Source: SOKG01 sp964449845
GTDB lineage: Bacteria; Chloroflexota; Dehalococcoidia; SZUA-161
DNA length: 23,415 nucleotides
Assembly: GCA_964449845.1 (NCBI GenBank)
Contig: CAYVES010000022.1
Coordinates: forward strand, 1-23,415
Reading direction: 5' to 3'
The notes below the pieces were generated by a model. The model saw only the letters and a list, made by a program, of their open reading frames with translations. It did no database searches and had not been told where the DNA came from. Numbering within the stretch: the stretch's first letter is position 1; each line of letters begins with the position of its first letter. Made by a program: the position numbers and the translations under genes. Shown one piece after another: positions 7,693 to 15,135 of this stretch.

Positions 7693-8037
7693 ATGCCTAA
7701 GGAAATCAGGCGTGGTGAAATCTATTGGGTGGATTGGAACCCTGGAAGAGGTAGTGAGCAGATAGGCAGAAGGCCAGCCCTAATCATTCAGAATGATATT
7801 GGGAATGCGCTTAGCCCTAACACAATTGTAGCTGCTTGTAGCACGGCACAAAGGAAGCCATATCCCTTTGTTGTTCTTAGCACAAAGCAAGAAAGCGGGT
7901 TGCCAAAAGACTGTAGCATTGATCTGGCAACAATAATGACGATAGATAAAACACGCCTGGCGGATAAGGCTGGGGAATTGACCAAGCAGAAAATGGCCGA
8001 AGTAGATGAAGCTATCAAGAGAAGCCTGAGCCTTTAG
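7693..8037 (+). CDS. MazF/PemK-type endoribonuclease toxin
   Basis: The 114-residue protein is full length for the family. RRGEIYWVDWNPGRGSEQIG (6-25) followed by RRPALIIQND is the classic MazF N-terminal strand-loop motif with the conserved Arg in RPAL. TIMTIDKTRLADKAGELT near residues 77-94 matches the family's 'TIDKxRL...G' segment. MazF toxins cleave mRNA at short sequence-specific sites and are neutralised by the upstream antitoxin. The position usually occupied by Asp-Ser before the 'TIDK' segment reads DCSIDL, a minor variation. Two consecutive TAG codons end the frame. Expression is coupled to the antitoxin gene (7-bp gap). Confidence 0.9.
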   Translation: MPKEIRRGEIYWVDWNPGRGSEQIGRRPALIIQNDIGNALSPNTIVAACSTAQRKPYPFVVLSTKQESGLPKDCSIDLATIMTIDKTRLADKAGELTKQKMAEVDEAIKRSLSL

Positions 8038-8322
8038 TAGTGCGTCACTTCCCGTCAGCCTTGGTTGGACAGAAGTTATCACAACCGATTGTCTATCATG
8101 CTGACTGAGTAGCGAGTAAGAATCCGTCGTGCGCCGAGACAGAGGCTCGTCTTCAGCAGTCAAGGCCCTTGGGGATGCCGATACCCCCAGCTTGCCTTCA
8201 TAAACAAGGTAGGGTGGTAGGATAGCGAACCCCTGCCCCAGCACCAGCAAAGCCCCATACCGGGAATTCAACGTCCTGATAAAGCATGACCCGCTGGTGG
8301 TGGTTGTTCTTCGCGGCAGGTA

Positions 8323-9156
8323 CTAGGTCAAGGGTCCAATATATAGAGCATCCTCGGCTTCGGGAGGTAGCTGGATGGAGACAGGCTCATTGTAGTCGTA
8401 AAACAGCATATCGACGGTATAACGGCCCGTCAGCCTGTCGCCTCCCTCTTCAAAGGTAACCTCGTATTCCACGTAGGACCGCATGGGGAAATAGGTGTCC
8501 TTTGCATACCAACCTGTGGCGCTGTAGTCACTTATGGAATCCTTGGTCGGTTCGAATACCAGGGCTCCCCCGACTTGCGACCGTATCATCTCATACAGCG
8601 CGTCCATGTCTGGAGAGATTTCGGCGACATAGCAGGGAGTACCTTTTACGCTCTCTGTCCTCAGAATCCTGACCTCAGCGCCGCGAAGAAAGTCAATCTG
8701 TTGGCTCAGCAATTGCTGTGATTCCCAAAGCTCCTGCGACATGTCTCCTTTAATCCACTCCTCAGGCTGACCTGGTCCTTCCGGGGCTCCCATATAGCCC
8801 ATGTCGCCCAAGAAATACATCCTCATGGGGATCGTCATTTCGTCTTGCTCCCCCTCTGCGCTAATCTTCATCGTCGTACTCATGTCCGCTTGCATTTCCC
8901 GGTCTACCATATCGATCACGCCGTCGCAATCCATAATAAGATCGATTTCACCATATTCGCCTTCCATAGTGCCCTTCAGGCCGCCGTCGAGGTCCATCTC
9001 AAATCGGGAGGTTTCTTGGGCATCGACGCTTGCTAGTATGCCTTCGATAAGTTCCTGGTCGGTTATGTCCACCGACCCACCATCACCGCCTCCACACGCA
9101 GCCGCTGCTATCCCCACCAGCAACACCAAGATTACCAAGATAGCCACTTTGTTCAC
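8323..9156 (-). CDS. Secreted lipoprotein, LppX/LolA-like
   Basis: The 277-residue protein has a short basic start, a hydrophobic stretch (VAILVILVLLVGIAAAA) and a lipobox with Cys at C21 followed by GGGDGG, so it should be lipidated at C21 and anchored outside the cytoplasmic membrane. After that comes an acidic beta-rich domain (SRFEMDLDGGLKGTMEGEYG, then repeated MxxxxxMxI strands) and a region with YSATGWYAKDTYFPMRSYVE. The layout is reminiscent of LppX/LprG- or LolA-like beta-barrel carriers, but I see no specific motif that proves this. A GTG start with AGGAGGA 8 nt upstream fits. Its leader holds a strong hairpin. It is a single gene, convergent with the toxin gene. Confidence 0.75.
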   Translation of the reverse strand: MNKVAILVILVLLVGIAAAACGGGDGGSVDITDQELIEGILASVDAQETSRFEMDLDGGLKGTMEGEYGEIDLIMDCDGVIDMVDREMQADMSTTMKISAEGEQDEMTIPMRMYFLGDMGYMGAPEGPGQPEEWIKGDMSQELWESQQLLSQQIDFLRGAEVRILRTESVKGTPCYVAEISPDMDALYEMIRSQVGGALVFEPTKDSISDYSATGWYAKDTYFPMRSYVEYEVTFEEGGDRLTGRYTVDMLFYDYNEPVSIQLPPEAEDALYIGPLT

Positions 9157-9192
9157 TGCTTAGTCCTCCTTTTCTTCTCGGCGAATCCGAAA

Positions 9193-9219
9193 TCCACGGG
9201 TGCCAGCAGGCCCCGTGGA
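9193..9219 (-). promoter_or_regulatory. Strong hairpin in the lipoprotein mRNA leader
   Basis: TCCACGGG (9193-9200) pairs perfectly with CCCGTGGA (9212-9219), and inside it GCC (9202-9204) pairs with GGC (9209-9211) around an AGCA loop, with one bulged T. It lies between the candidate promoter and the SD, so it would be transcribed. On the minus strand only a short T run (TTT) follows, so it is not an obvious intrinsic terminator. Confidence 0.55.
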
Positions 9220-9246
9220 AATCCATCTCATGTTGGGCTCAGATAC

Positions 9247-9275
9247 CTTTTACCATGTACGCCTGGGCTTGTCAA
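9247..9275 (-). promoter_or_regulatory. Candidate promoter of the lipoprotein gene
   Basis: On the minus strand a perfect TTGACA (9270-9275) and TAAAAG (9247-9252) are 17 bp apart. Transcription from here would give a leader of about 85 nt including the hairpin at 9193-9219. Confidence 0.5.
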
Positions 9276-9582
9276 CAGCGCGCAGTGGTCCTTATGATTG
9301 GTGGCCCCTCCGATGGTGATCGTCTCTTCGAGCCTGGTATCGCCCACGAAATATGACTCCATAACCGAGGTGCGACACGACCGATTGGTGCTTGGGGTAT
9401 AATGCAGCACTGCTGCCCTACGATCAGGTAGCCGATGATCGCCTTCCGGGCAACATGTCGTACAGCTGGACGTGATGGGCAACGGCCACGTCAGCCGTTT
9501 TCCTTGGCGACCTGCGGCCCTCAAGTGGGTAGGCTAGAGCCAACCTGCCAAGGGTTTCATGAAATGGACAGCCGTTCGACTC

Positions 9583-10092
9583 CTACCACCTGACAGGAAT
9601 AGCTTTTTCTGTAGAGAAATCAGGAGGTGGGGTCAAGTCTATGTGCAGATCTTCGACCACGTGCTGGCGCAGTGCTCCCAGGAGTTTGTGAAGCTGCTGC
9701 TGCTCGCCTGTTGACAAGGCGGGCGCGGTCTCTTTGATGAGGCCTTTGATCGCTGCTATTCCAATGCCGCAGGCCTCCTCACCCTTGGCAGTTAACTTGA
9801 TCTCTGTGAACGGGCGTCCCTTTCGCTTCGGTATTCTTGTTACCAGGCGTTCCTCTTCCATTCTGTTGAGCAATCCTGTAACGCTCTGACTTTGGCGAGA
9901 GAGAAAGCGGGCGATCTCAGCGGTGGTCAACAGGCCGGGGTAGTCCCGGCAAATCCACAGAACGGCTAGCTTCTCAGGTGTTAGACCTACCTTGGCAAGT
10001 CTAGTCTCGGCTGCCTTGTCCATCACAGACCAGGTTTGGCGAAGAAGCGCCCAGGTAGTGAGAGTCCTGTCTGAAAGCTGAAGATCGTACAT
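9583..10092 (-). CDS. MarR-family transcriptional regulator
   Basis: The 169-residue protein has the MarR winged-helix pattern: an N-terminal dimerisation helix (TLTTWALLRQTWSVMDKAAE), then LTPEKLAVLWICRDYPG, LTTAEIARFLSRQSQSVTGL (the helix-turn-helix, about 55-75), NRMEEERLVTRIPKRKGRPF (the wing, with the basic KRKGR tip) and TEIKLTAKGEEA. C-terminal helices follow to about residue 145. MarR proteins are ligand-responsive dimeric regulators; neither ligand nor targets can be named. The neighbouring divergent CoA-ligase operon is a plausible target, but this is inference. GGAGG precedes the ATG at good spacing. Its own promoter carries the phased TGTAA array described at 10242-10318. Confidence 0.9.
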   Translation of the reverse strand: MYDLQLSDRTLTTWALLRQTWSVMDKAAETRLAKVGLTPEKLAVLWICRDYPGLLTTAEIARFLSRQSQSVTGLLNRMEEERLVTRIPKRKGRPFTEIKLTAKGEEACGIGIAAIKGLIKETAPALSTGEQQQLHKLLGALRQHVVEDLHIDLTPPPDFSTEKAIPVRW

Positions 10093-10241
10093 TGGATGCC
10101 TCCTATGTTTTTTCAGTTGCCACCGGCGAGGGGCCGCTGGCCGGAGCCTGGATGCTACCTCAGCCCTGCTTGATCTCTGGAGTATTTGTCCTTCGGGGGC
10201 CAGCTACCCTATTCTCTCACAGTCGCAGCTGATCATATACA

Positions 10242-10318
10242 AGTGTACTCCCATTAGGATTAAGAACCGATTACGGATAGATAGGTAAAAATTACGAAGA
10301 GTTTACAAGTGGATTACA
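10242..10318 (-). promoter_or_regulatory. MarR-gene promoter with 11-bp-phased TGTAA boxes
   Basis: On the minus strand the boxes TGTAA, TGTAA and CGTAA (plus-strand ttaca at 10314 and 10303, ttacg at 10292) are spaced exactly 11 bp apart. A further CGTAA (ttacg at 10271) lies 21 bp nearer the promoter. A -10-like TACACT lies at 10242-10247. Measured from the first base of this -10 to the G of each GTAA box, the distances are 27, 48, 59 and 70 bp, almost identical to the arrays at 18767-18880 and 19129-19204. The pattern suggests direct-repeat binding by a PhoB/OmpR-type activator. Confidence 0.6.
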
Positions 10319-10347
10319 TTATTAGAGAAATTATCCAAGCTGCACTA

Positions 10348-10376
10348 TTGACATTGCCAGCAGCCTGTGGTAAATG
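10348..10376 (+). promoter_or_regulatory. Candidate promoter of the CoA-ligase gene
   Basis: A perfect TTGACA (10348-10353) is followed after 17 bp by TAAATG (10371-10376), a poor -10. It would give a leader of about 180 nt. Weak evidence. Confidence 0.3.
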
Positions 10377-10562
10377 GTAGTACGCTCCCTGTATAACGGT
10401 CTCTGTTTTTTCTTGGCATTTTGGCTCTGCCCGCGGGGACGAGCAGAGATTAGTGTTCATGGTGGGTGCCGATGACTCTTAATAGTAAATGACTGTTGAG
10501 TGTTTCTCGGTCTTTGTGAGCCCTGTGGGCCAAAAGCTGGGTGCAATCAAAGGAGGATGATT

Positions 10563-12155
10563 ATGGAAGACAAACAAGCCATAGAGGAGGCCCTGGGAAG
10601 GAGACTTCTTCTGGGGGAAAACCTCGCCCGTAATGCGCGTAAGTTTCCCGACAAGGAGGCCCTGATATACGGAGAGACGCGCCTGACCTACAAGCAGTTC
10701 AACGCTCGCGTAAACCGACTGGCCCATGCTTTCTCAGATTTGGGAATCAAGAAGGGGTCTAAGGTGGCAATACTGGCCTTCAACTGCAATCAGTTCATGG
10801 AGGCCTACTTCGCCCTGGGGAAGATCGGGGCAGTGGCTGCACCCCTCAACTTCCGGCTTCATGCTGAAGAGCTCACATACATCGTAGACCACTCCGACGC
10901 AGAGGCCTTCATCATGGGAGAGGCCTTTGTAGAAACCGTTAGGGGGATCCAAAAAGATCTGCCTAAGGTGAAGAACTACATTTCCATCACCGACAAACCG
11001 GTGGAGGGCATGCTGCACTTCGAATCCTGGGTCGCTAAGTATCCCGACGATGAACCGCTCATTCTCGTGGATGAAGACGACCCGGTATTCATTATGTACA
11101 CCGCAGGGACCACCGGCAGGCCCAAGGGTGCCGTCCTGACGCATAAGAATGAAATACTGATGTGGATGATAGCGTCTTCTGTTGTGCTCTCCGAGCCCGG
11201 ACTTGGCGATGTTTGGAACTACAGGGCTTTCGGCGCTCCTCCGATATTCCATCTGGCAGCCTTCGGTTACTGCCAGTTCATATTCTTTCTGGGCGGAACT
11301 GTAGTGTTGCCCACAGAGGTTTTCAATCCGGCCTACATCATGGAGACCATCGAGAAGGAGAGGGTCGACACAATCCTCCTGATACCCGCCATGACCTTCT
11401 TCCTGCTGCAGTTGCCTGATCTGGACAAATACGATACCAGTTCTCTCCGGGTTTGGGCGACAGGGGCGGCAATTCTCCCTACAGAGACCCGCAAGCAGAT
11501 CATGAAGCATTTCCCCAATGTCAAGATCTTTGATTTGTTCGGGCAGACCGAGATGAGTCCACTGGTTTCAGCTCTCAGGCACAGCGAATCTGAGGGTAGG
11601 GAAACATCGGTGGGCAAAGCCCTCCCCTTTATCGAGATACGAGTCGTTGATGACAACGATAATGACGTCCCAGTGGAGACGGTCGGTGAAGCGATCTACC
11701 GGGGACCTACACTGATGAGGGAGTACTACAAGAATCCTGAGGCCACTGCGGAAGCCATGAGAGGCGGATGGTTTCACTCCGGTGATCTGGTCAGGCGGGA
11801 TGAAGAAGGGTACCTTTACATCGTGGACCGAAAGAAGGACATGATCGTGAGCGGTGGCGAGAATATCTACCCCGCCGAGATCGAGGAGGTGCTCTATAAG
11901 CATCCCAAGATCCTTGAGTGTGCCGTTATCGGGTTCCACGATGAGGAGTGGGGCGAATCAGTCAAGGCCATCGTGGTTCCAAAGCAAGGAGAGGCTATGA
12001 CCGAGGAGGAGGTCGTGGAGTACTGCAAGGAGCATCTAGCCAGCTATAAGAAGCCCAAATCGGTGGACTTCGTGGATGCTCTTCCCCGTAACCCGGCGGG
12101 AAAGGTGCTCAAGACGGTGCTCAGGGAGCAGTATGGCAAGTCCGTTAGATATTAG
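10563..12155 (+). CDS. AMP-forming acyl-CoA synthetase (fatty-acid-CoA ligase family)
   Basis: The 530-residue protein is a complete ANL-superfamily ligase: YTAGTTGRPKG (179-189, P-loop-like), a DLFGQTEMSP adenylate motif, HSGDLVRRDEEGYLYIVDRK with the ribose-binding Asp, MIVSGGENIYPAEIE hinge region, and NPAGKVLKT with the C-terminal catalytic lysine K514. It should activate a carboxylic acid as acyl-AMP and transfer it to CoA in the cytoplasm; the acid is unknown. I start at ATG 10563 because AAAGGAGG (10549-10556) is 6 nt before it. The in-frame ATG at 10557 abuts the SD, and the longer frame from 10500 lacks one. It heads a plus-strand acyl-CoA module with a thiolase and acyl-CoA dehydrogenase. 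Confidence 0.92.
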   Translation: MEDKQAIEEALGRRLLLGENLARNARKFPDKEALIYGETRLTYKQFNARVNRLAHAFSDLGIKKGSKVAILAFNCNQFMEAYFALGKIGAVAAPLNFRLHAEELTYIVDHSDAEAFIMGEAFVETVRGIQKDLPKVKNYISITDKPVEGMLHFESWVAKYPDDEPLILVDEDDPVFIMYTAGTTGRPKGAVLTHKNEILMWMIASSVVLSEPGLGDVWNYRAFGAPPIFHLAAFGYCQFIFFLGGTVVLPTEVFNPAYIMETIEKERVDTILLIPAMTFFLLQLPDLDKYDTSSLRVWATGAAILPTETRKQIMKHFPNVKIFDLFGQTEMSPLVSALRHSESEGRETSVGKALPFIEIRVVDDNDNDVPVETVGEAIYRGPTLMREYYKNPEATAEAMRGGWFHSGDLVRRDEEGYLYIVDRKKDMIVSGGENIYPAEIEEVLYKHPKILECAVIGFHDEEWGESVKAIVVPKQGEAMTEEEVVEYCKEHLASYKKPKSVDFVDALPRNPAGKVLKTVLREQYGKSVRY

Positions 12156-12201
12156 ACGGAAAGGTTGGGCTGACAAGGAGTCACCCGAGAGCCAGCATAG
12201 G

Positions 12202-12293
12202 TGTCATTGCGAGGAGCTCCTGCGACGAAGCAATCTTAGGGGCAACGGTGAGGCAAACAACCTTGAGATTGCTTCGCTTCGCTCGCAATGACA
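12202..12293. repeat. Dispersed inverted repeat element (TGTCATTGCGAG...)
   Basis: The left end TGTCATTGCGAG (12202-12213) with GAAGCAATCTTA is mirrored by the right end, which reads GATTGCTTCGCTTCGCTCGC and then AATGACA (ending 12293). The element is about 92 bp with imperfect terminal inversion and sits between the ligase gene and the next promoter. The TGTCATTGCGAG/CGAAGCAATC wording is a familiar short intergenic repeat in diverse bacterial genomes, including anaerobes (recalled knowledge). It is probably a MITE/REP-like non-autonomous element. Confidence 0.7.
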
Positions 12294-12338
12294 GAGGAGG
12301 CCTTTGGGCTCACGGACCAACGACCATGACCAACGTCG

Positions 12339-12367
12339 TTGACTCTCAAGCTCAAAGGTGGTACAGT
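12339..12367 (+). promoter_or_regulatory. Candidate promoter of the HMGCS-like/thiolase/ACAD genes
   Basis: TTGACT (12339-12344) and TACAGT (12362-12367) are separated by 17 bp, and the -10 ends 38 bp before the ATG at 12406. It would allow expression of the three downstream genes independently of the ligase gene. Confidence 0.5.
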
Positions 12368-12405
12368 CATCGCACCAAGAAAATAAACAGAGAGGATGGA
12401 GTACT

Positions 12406-13851
12406 ATGGCAGGGATTACTTCTTATGGCGCTTACGTTCCTCTACACCGGATAAACCGCATGACTATCTATTCAGCTCTGGGGTGGCTGAATCCGGCATC
12501 TCTCCTGCCCGGGGAAAAGGCAGTAGCAAATTATGATGAGGACAGCCTTACTATGGCAGTGGCTTCGGCCATGGATTGCCTAGAGGGTATTGAACGGGAG
12601 AAGATCGACGGGCTGTTCTATGCCACCACCACCACGCCCTACAAGGAGAGGCAGAATGCAGGAATAATCGCCACCGCCCTCGACCTTCCCGCTGAAATCC
12701 GAACCTCCGACTTCACCACTTCTATCAAGGCTGGAACTGGTGCCCTGATTTCTGCCTACGATGCTGTAGCATCGGGTTCGGCGAAGAACGTCGTCGTCTG
12801 TGCTTCGGATTGCCGCCTGGGGAAACCCGGCGGCTTTCAAGAGGAGATCTACGGAGATGGTGCTGCAGCCCTCCTTCTCGGGGATAGCGGGGTGATCGCG
12901 AGCGTCGAGGGAACCTACTCGGTATCCTATGACTTCGTGGACAACTGGAGGTCAGATGTAGATAAGTACAACCGCAGCTGGGAGGACAGATGGGTCCGAG
13001 ATGAGGGCTACGGCAAGTTCATCTCTGAGGCTATCTCTGGGCTGCTACAGAAATACAACCTTGAGCCGAAGGATTTCGCCAAGGTGGTGTACCCCTGTCT
13101 CTATGTGAGAGCCCACGCAGACATAGGCAAGAAGTTGGGGTTTGAACCCGGGCAAATACAGGACCACATGTTCACCGCCATAGGCAACACCGGCACTGCT
13201 TACACCATCATGATATTAGTGGCGGCACTTGAGGACGCTAAACCCGGGGACAAGATACTCGTTGCCAGCTATGGAAATGGGAGCGATGCCCTATACCTCC
13301 AGGTGACGGACGAAATAGAGAAGGCGAGGGATAGAAGAGGGATCAAAGGACACCTGGCTTCCAAGAAAGACCTGGGCAGCTACGAGAAATATGCCACCTT
13401 CCGTGAGATACTCGACATAGACACCGGGGGTCGTGGCGAGGAAATCGCTACCACCCAACTGTCAACCCTGTGGAGGGAACGCAGGATGGTCCTGGGCCTT
13501 TGCGGATCGAAGTGCAAACGCTGTGGCACCCCACAATATCCTCGTCAGGAGGTATGTGCCAACCCCAAGTGTGGAGCCACTAATGAGATGGAGGACTATC
13601 GCTTCTCCGATAAGAAGGGGCGCTTGTTCACCTATACTGGGGATGTTCTGGCTTTCAGCCCCAGCCCACCCGCAATCTACGGAATGGTAGACTTCGATGG
13701 GGGCGGGAGATGGCTGTTTGATCTAAACGACTGTGACCTTGATTCGCTCGAGGTAGGTATGCCAGTAGAGATGAGCTTTCGCAGGAAATACCACGATGCG
13801 TCGCGCGGTATCCACGCCTACTACTGGAAAGCAACGCCGGTTCGAGCTTAA
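12406..13851 (+). CDS. HMG-CoA synthase-like protein fused to a DUF35 zinc-ribbon/OB domain
   Basis: The 481-residue protein has two parts. Residues 1 to about 300 are a thiolase-fold domain of the HMG-CoA synthase/KAS III type, with YGDGAAALLLGD (149-160) and NTGTAYTIMILVAALE (261-276) plus YGNGSDALYL (289-298). Residues about 366-460 are a DUF35-like part: a zinc ribbon with C370, C373, C384 and C389, then an OB-like strand set (GRLFTYTGDVLAF). The segment equivalent to the catalytic Cys of archaeal HMGCS (ACKAGT) reads SIKAGT, with I107 in place of Cys. The Glu and His usually present also seem missing. It may be a structural or acyl-channel partner of the adjacent thiolase rather than a synthase. 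ATG 12406 has GGATGGAG nearby; the longer frame from 12358 lacks an SD. The thiolase starts 24 bp later. Confidence 0.8.
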   Translation: MAGITSYGAYVPLHRINRMTIYSALGWLNPASLLPGEKAVANYDEDSLTMAVASAMDCLEGIEREKIDGLFYATTTTPYKERQNAGIIATALDLPAEIRTSDFTTSIKAGTGALISAYDAVASGSAKNVVVCASDCRLGKPGGFQEEIYGDGAAALLLGDSGVIASVEGTYSVSYDFVDNWRSDVDKYNRSWEDRWVRDEGYGKFISEAISGLLQKYNLEPKDFAKVVYPCLYVRAHADIGKKLGFEPGQIQDHMFTAIGNTGTAYTIMILVAALEDAKPGDKILVASYGNGSDALYLQVTDEIEKARDRRGIKGHLASKKDLGSYEKYATFREILDIDTGGRGEEIATTQLSTLWRERRMVLGLCGSKCKRCGTPQYPRQEVCANPKCGATNEMEDYRFSDKKGRLFTYTGDVLAFSPSPPAIYGMVDFDGGGRWLFDLNDCDLDSLEVGMPVEMSFRRKYHDASRGIHAYYWKATPVRA

Positions 13852-13875
13852 AAGTCTATTCGAAAGGGAGGCAAG

Positions 13876-15072
13876 ATGGCCGAAGGTATAAAGGATAGAG
13901 TTGCTATCATAGGAATGGGATGCACCAAGTTTGGAGAACGGTGGGACATGGGCGCCGGGAACCTGATGGTCGAGGCTTTTACTGAAGCTATTGAGGATGC
14001 CGGCATAGAGAAGAAAGACATCGATGCTGCCTGGTCTGGCACCTGCTATGAGGAGGTCTCTGTGGGGAAATCCGCCATCCCTCTAGCGGTGACACTGAAG
14101 CTGCCGTTCATTCCGGCAACGAGGGTTGAGAATTTCTGCGCCACCGGTTCCGAGGCTCTAAGAGGGGCCTGTTATGCCGTCGCTGCCGGTGCCTACGACG
14201 TCTGTTTGGCGCTTGGTGTGGAGAAGCTTAAGGATATCGGCTACGCTGGTCTTCCTCAAGTTGACACGCAAGTGGGGACAACATTCAGGTTTGTCTTTCC
14301 CAACTATACTCCTCCCGGGATGTTCGCCATGATGGGTACCAGGTATTTCGCGCAGTATGGCCTCAGCCCCCAGGAGGGCAAACGCGCCCTGGCCCATATA
14401 TCGGTGAAAAGTCATCACAATGGGGCTTTGAACCCCAAGGCTCACCTTCGCCGTGAGATCACCATCGATGAGGTAATGAATGCCCCTATAGTTGCCTGGC
14501 CTTTGGGCTTGTTCGACTGCTGTGGAGTAAGCGACGGCGCGGCAGCAGCTATAGTGACCCGGGCTGATATGGCCAAGAAATTCAGGCCTGACCCCGTCTA
14601 TGTCAAGGCGCTCCAGATCGCTGTAAGTTCAGGGGAAGAGATGATGTACACCGACTGGGATTATGCTCACGTGGAGACCACTGTCCGTGCCTCCCAGAGC
14701 GCTTACCAGGAGGCAGGGATTAGCAGCCCTCGGGAAGAGCTAAGCATGATGGAAACCCACGATTGTTTTTCTATCACTGAGCTTACTGAATATGAGGACC
14801 TGGGGATCTCTCCTCGAGGGCGTGCCAAAGACGATATCGAGGCAGGATTCTACGATCTGGATGGGAAAATTCCTAACCAGCCTGACGGAGGCCTTAAGTG
14901 CTTTGGCCATCCCATCGGCGCTTCCGGGCTGCGGATGATGTATGAGATGTACAAGCAGCTTCAGGGGAAGGCTGGCCCCCGCCAAATAAAGAACCCCAAG
15001 CTTGGCCTAACCCATAATATGGGAGGTATTCCCCCGCTAAATGTCGTCAGTGTCTGCATAGTCGGGCTCTAG
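13876..15072 (+). CDS. Thiolase family protein (SCP-x type acyl-CoA acetyltransferase)
   Basis: The 398-residue protein has the thiolase pattern with the acylation Cys in ENFCATGSEAL (C88), a HDCFSITELTEYEDLG motif (H295), GHPIGASG (H345) and a C-terminal NMGG segment. C394 lies near the end. This is the non-canonical SCP-x/archaeal-type thiolase branch that often works with a DUF35 partner, and the gene next to it indeed encodes a DUF35 fusion. Reaction: thiolytic cleavage of 3-ketoacyl-CoA, or the reverse condensation; the chain or ring substrate is unknown. The intact active site contrasts with the degenerate neighbour. AAAGGGAGG lies 5 nt before the ATG. It is the second gene of the promoter-12339 operon and 63 bp before the acyl-CoA dehydrogenase. 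Confidence 0.88.
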   Translation: MAEGIKDRVAIIGMGCTKFGERWDMGAGNLMVEAFTEAIEDAGIEKKDIDAAWSGTCYEEVSVGKSAIPLAVTLKLPFIPATRVENFCATGSEALRGACYAVAAGAYDVCLALGVEKLKDIGYAGLPQVDTQVGTTFRFVFPNYTPPGMFAMMGTRYFAQYGLSPQEGKRALAHISVKSHHNGALNPKAHLRREITIDEVMNAPIVAWPLGLFDCCGVSDGAAAAIVTRADMAKKFRPDPVYVKALQIAVSSGEEMMYTDWDYAHVETTVRASQSAYQEAGISSPREELSMMETHDCFSITELTEYEDLGISPRGRAKDDIEAGFYDLDGKIPNQPDGGLKCFGHPIGASGLRMMYEMYKQLQGKAGPRQIKNPKLGLTHNMGGIPPLNVVSVCIVGL

Positions 15073-15135
15073 ATTTGCAGATGGAGGCCGATCCCGAGTG
15101 CGCCCGTTCACTCCGTCAAGCCAAAGGAGGAAGAC

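Larger units (their letters stand above)
9157..9582. other. Intergenic region upstream of the lipoprotein gene
   Basis: The 426 bp hold a promoter and leader hairpin for the lipoprotein gene. A 98-codon minus-strand frame (9228-9524) has no recognisable motif, is rich in Arg, Cys and Thr, and would overlap the promoter. I do not call it. The rest (9276-9582) shows no clear feature; no terminator for the MarR gene was evident. Confidence 0.5.
10093..10562. other. Divergent intergenic region between MarR gene and CoA-ligase gene
   Basis: This 470-bp region holds the minus-strand MarR promoter with its TGTAA array (10242-10318) and a weaker plus-strand promoter candidate (10348-10376). A small hairpin (CTCTGC 10425-10430 with GCAGAG 10443-10448) lies in the presumed ligase leader. 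No additional gene is supported. Confidence 0.55.

Noticed and set aside
8168..8190. Possible terminator hairpin (CTTGGGG...CCCCCAG) between toxin and lipoprotein genes
   Set aside because: The stem has mismatches and no T tract follows; too weak to call.
7780..8271. 163-codon minus-strand frame over the toxin gene
   Set aside because: Antisense shadow of the MazF-family gene with no motif of its own.
9228..9524. 98-codon minus-strand open frame upstream of the lipoprotein gene
   Set aside because: No recognisable motif, unusual composition, no SD, and it would cover the lipoprotein promoter.
10500..10562. Longer N-terminus for the CoA ligase
   Set aside because: No SD upstream of the earlier start and no similarity to ligase N-termini; the SD at 10549-10556 serves ATG 10563.
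12358..12405. Longer N-terminus for the HMGCS-like protein
   Set aside because: The 16 extra residues have no SD and the -10 box lies inside them.
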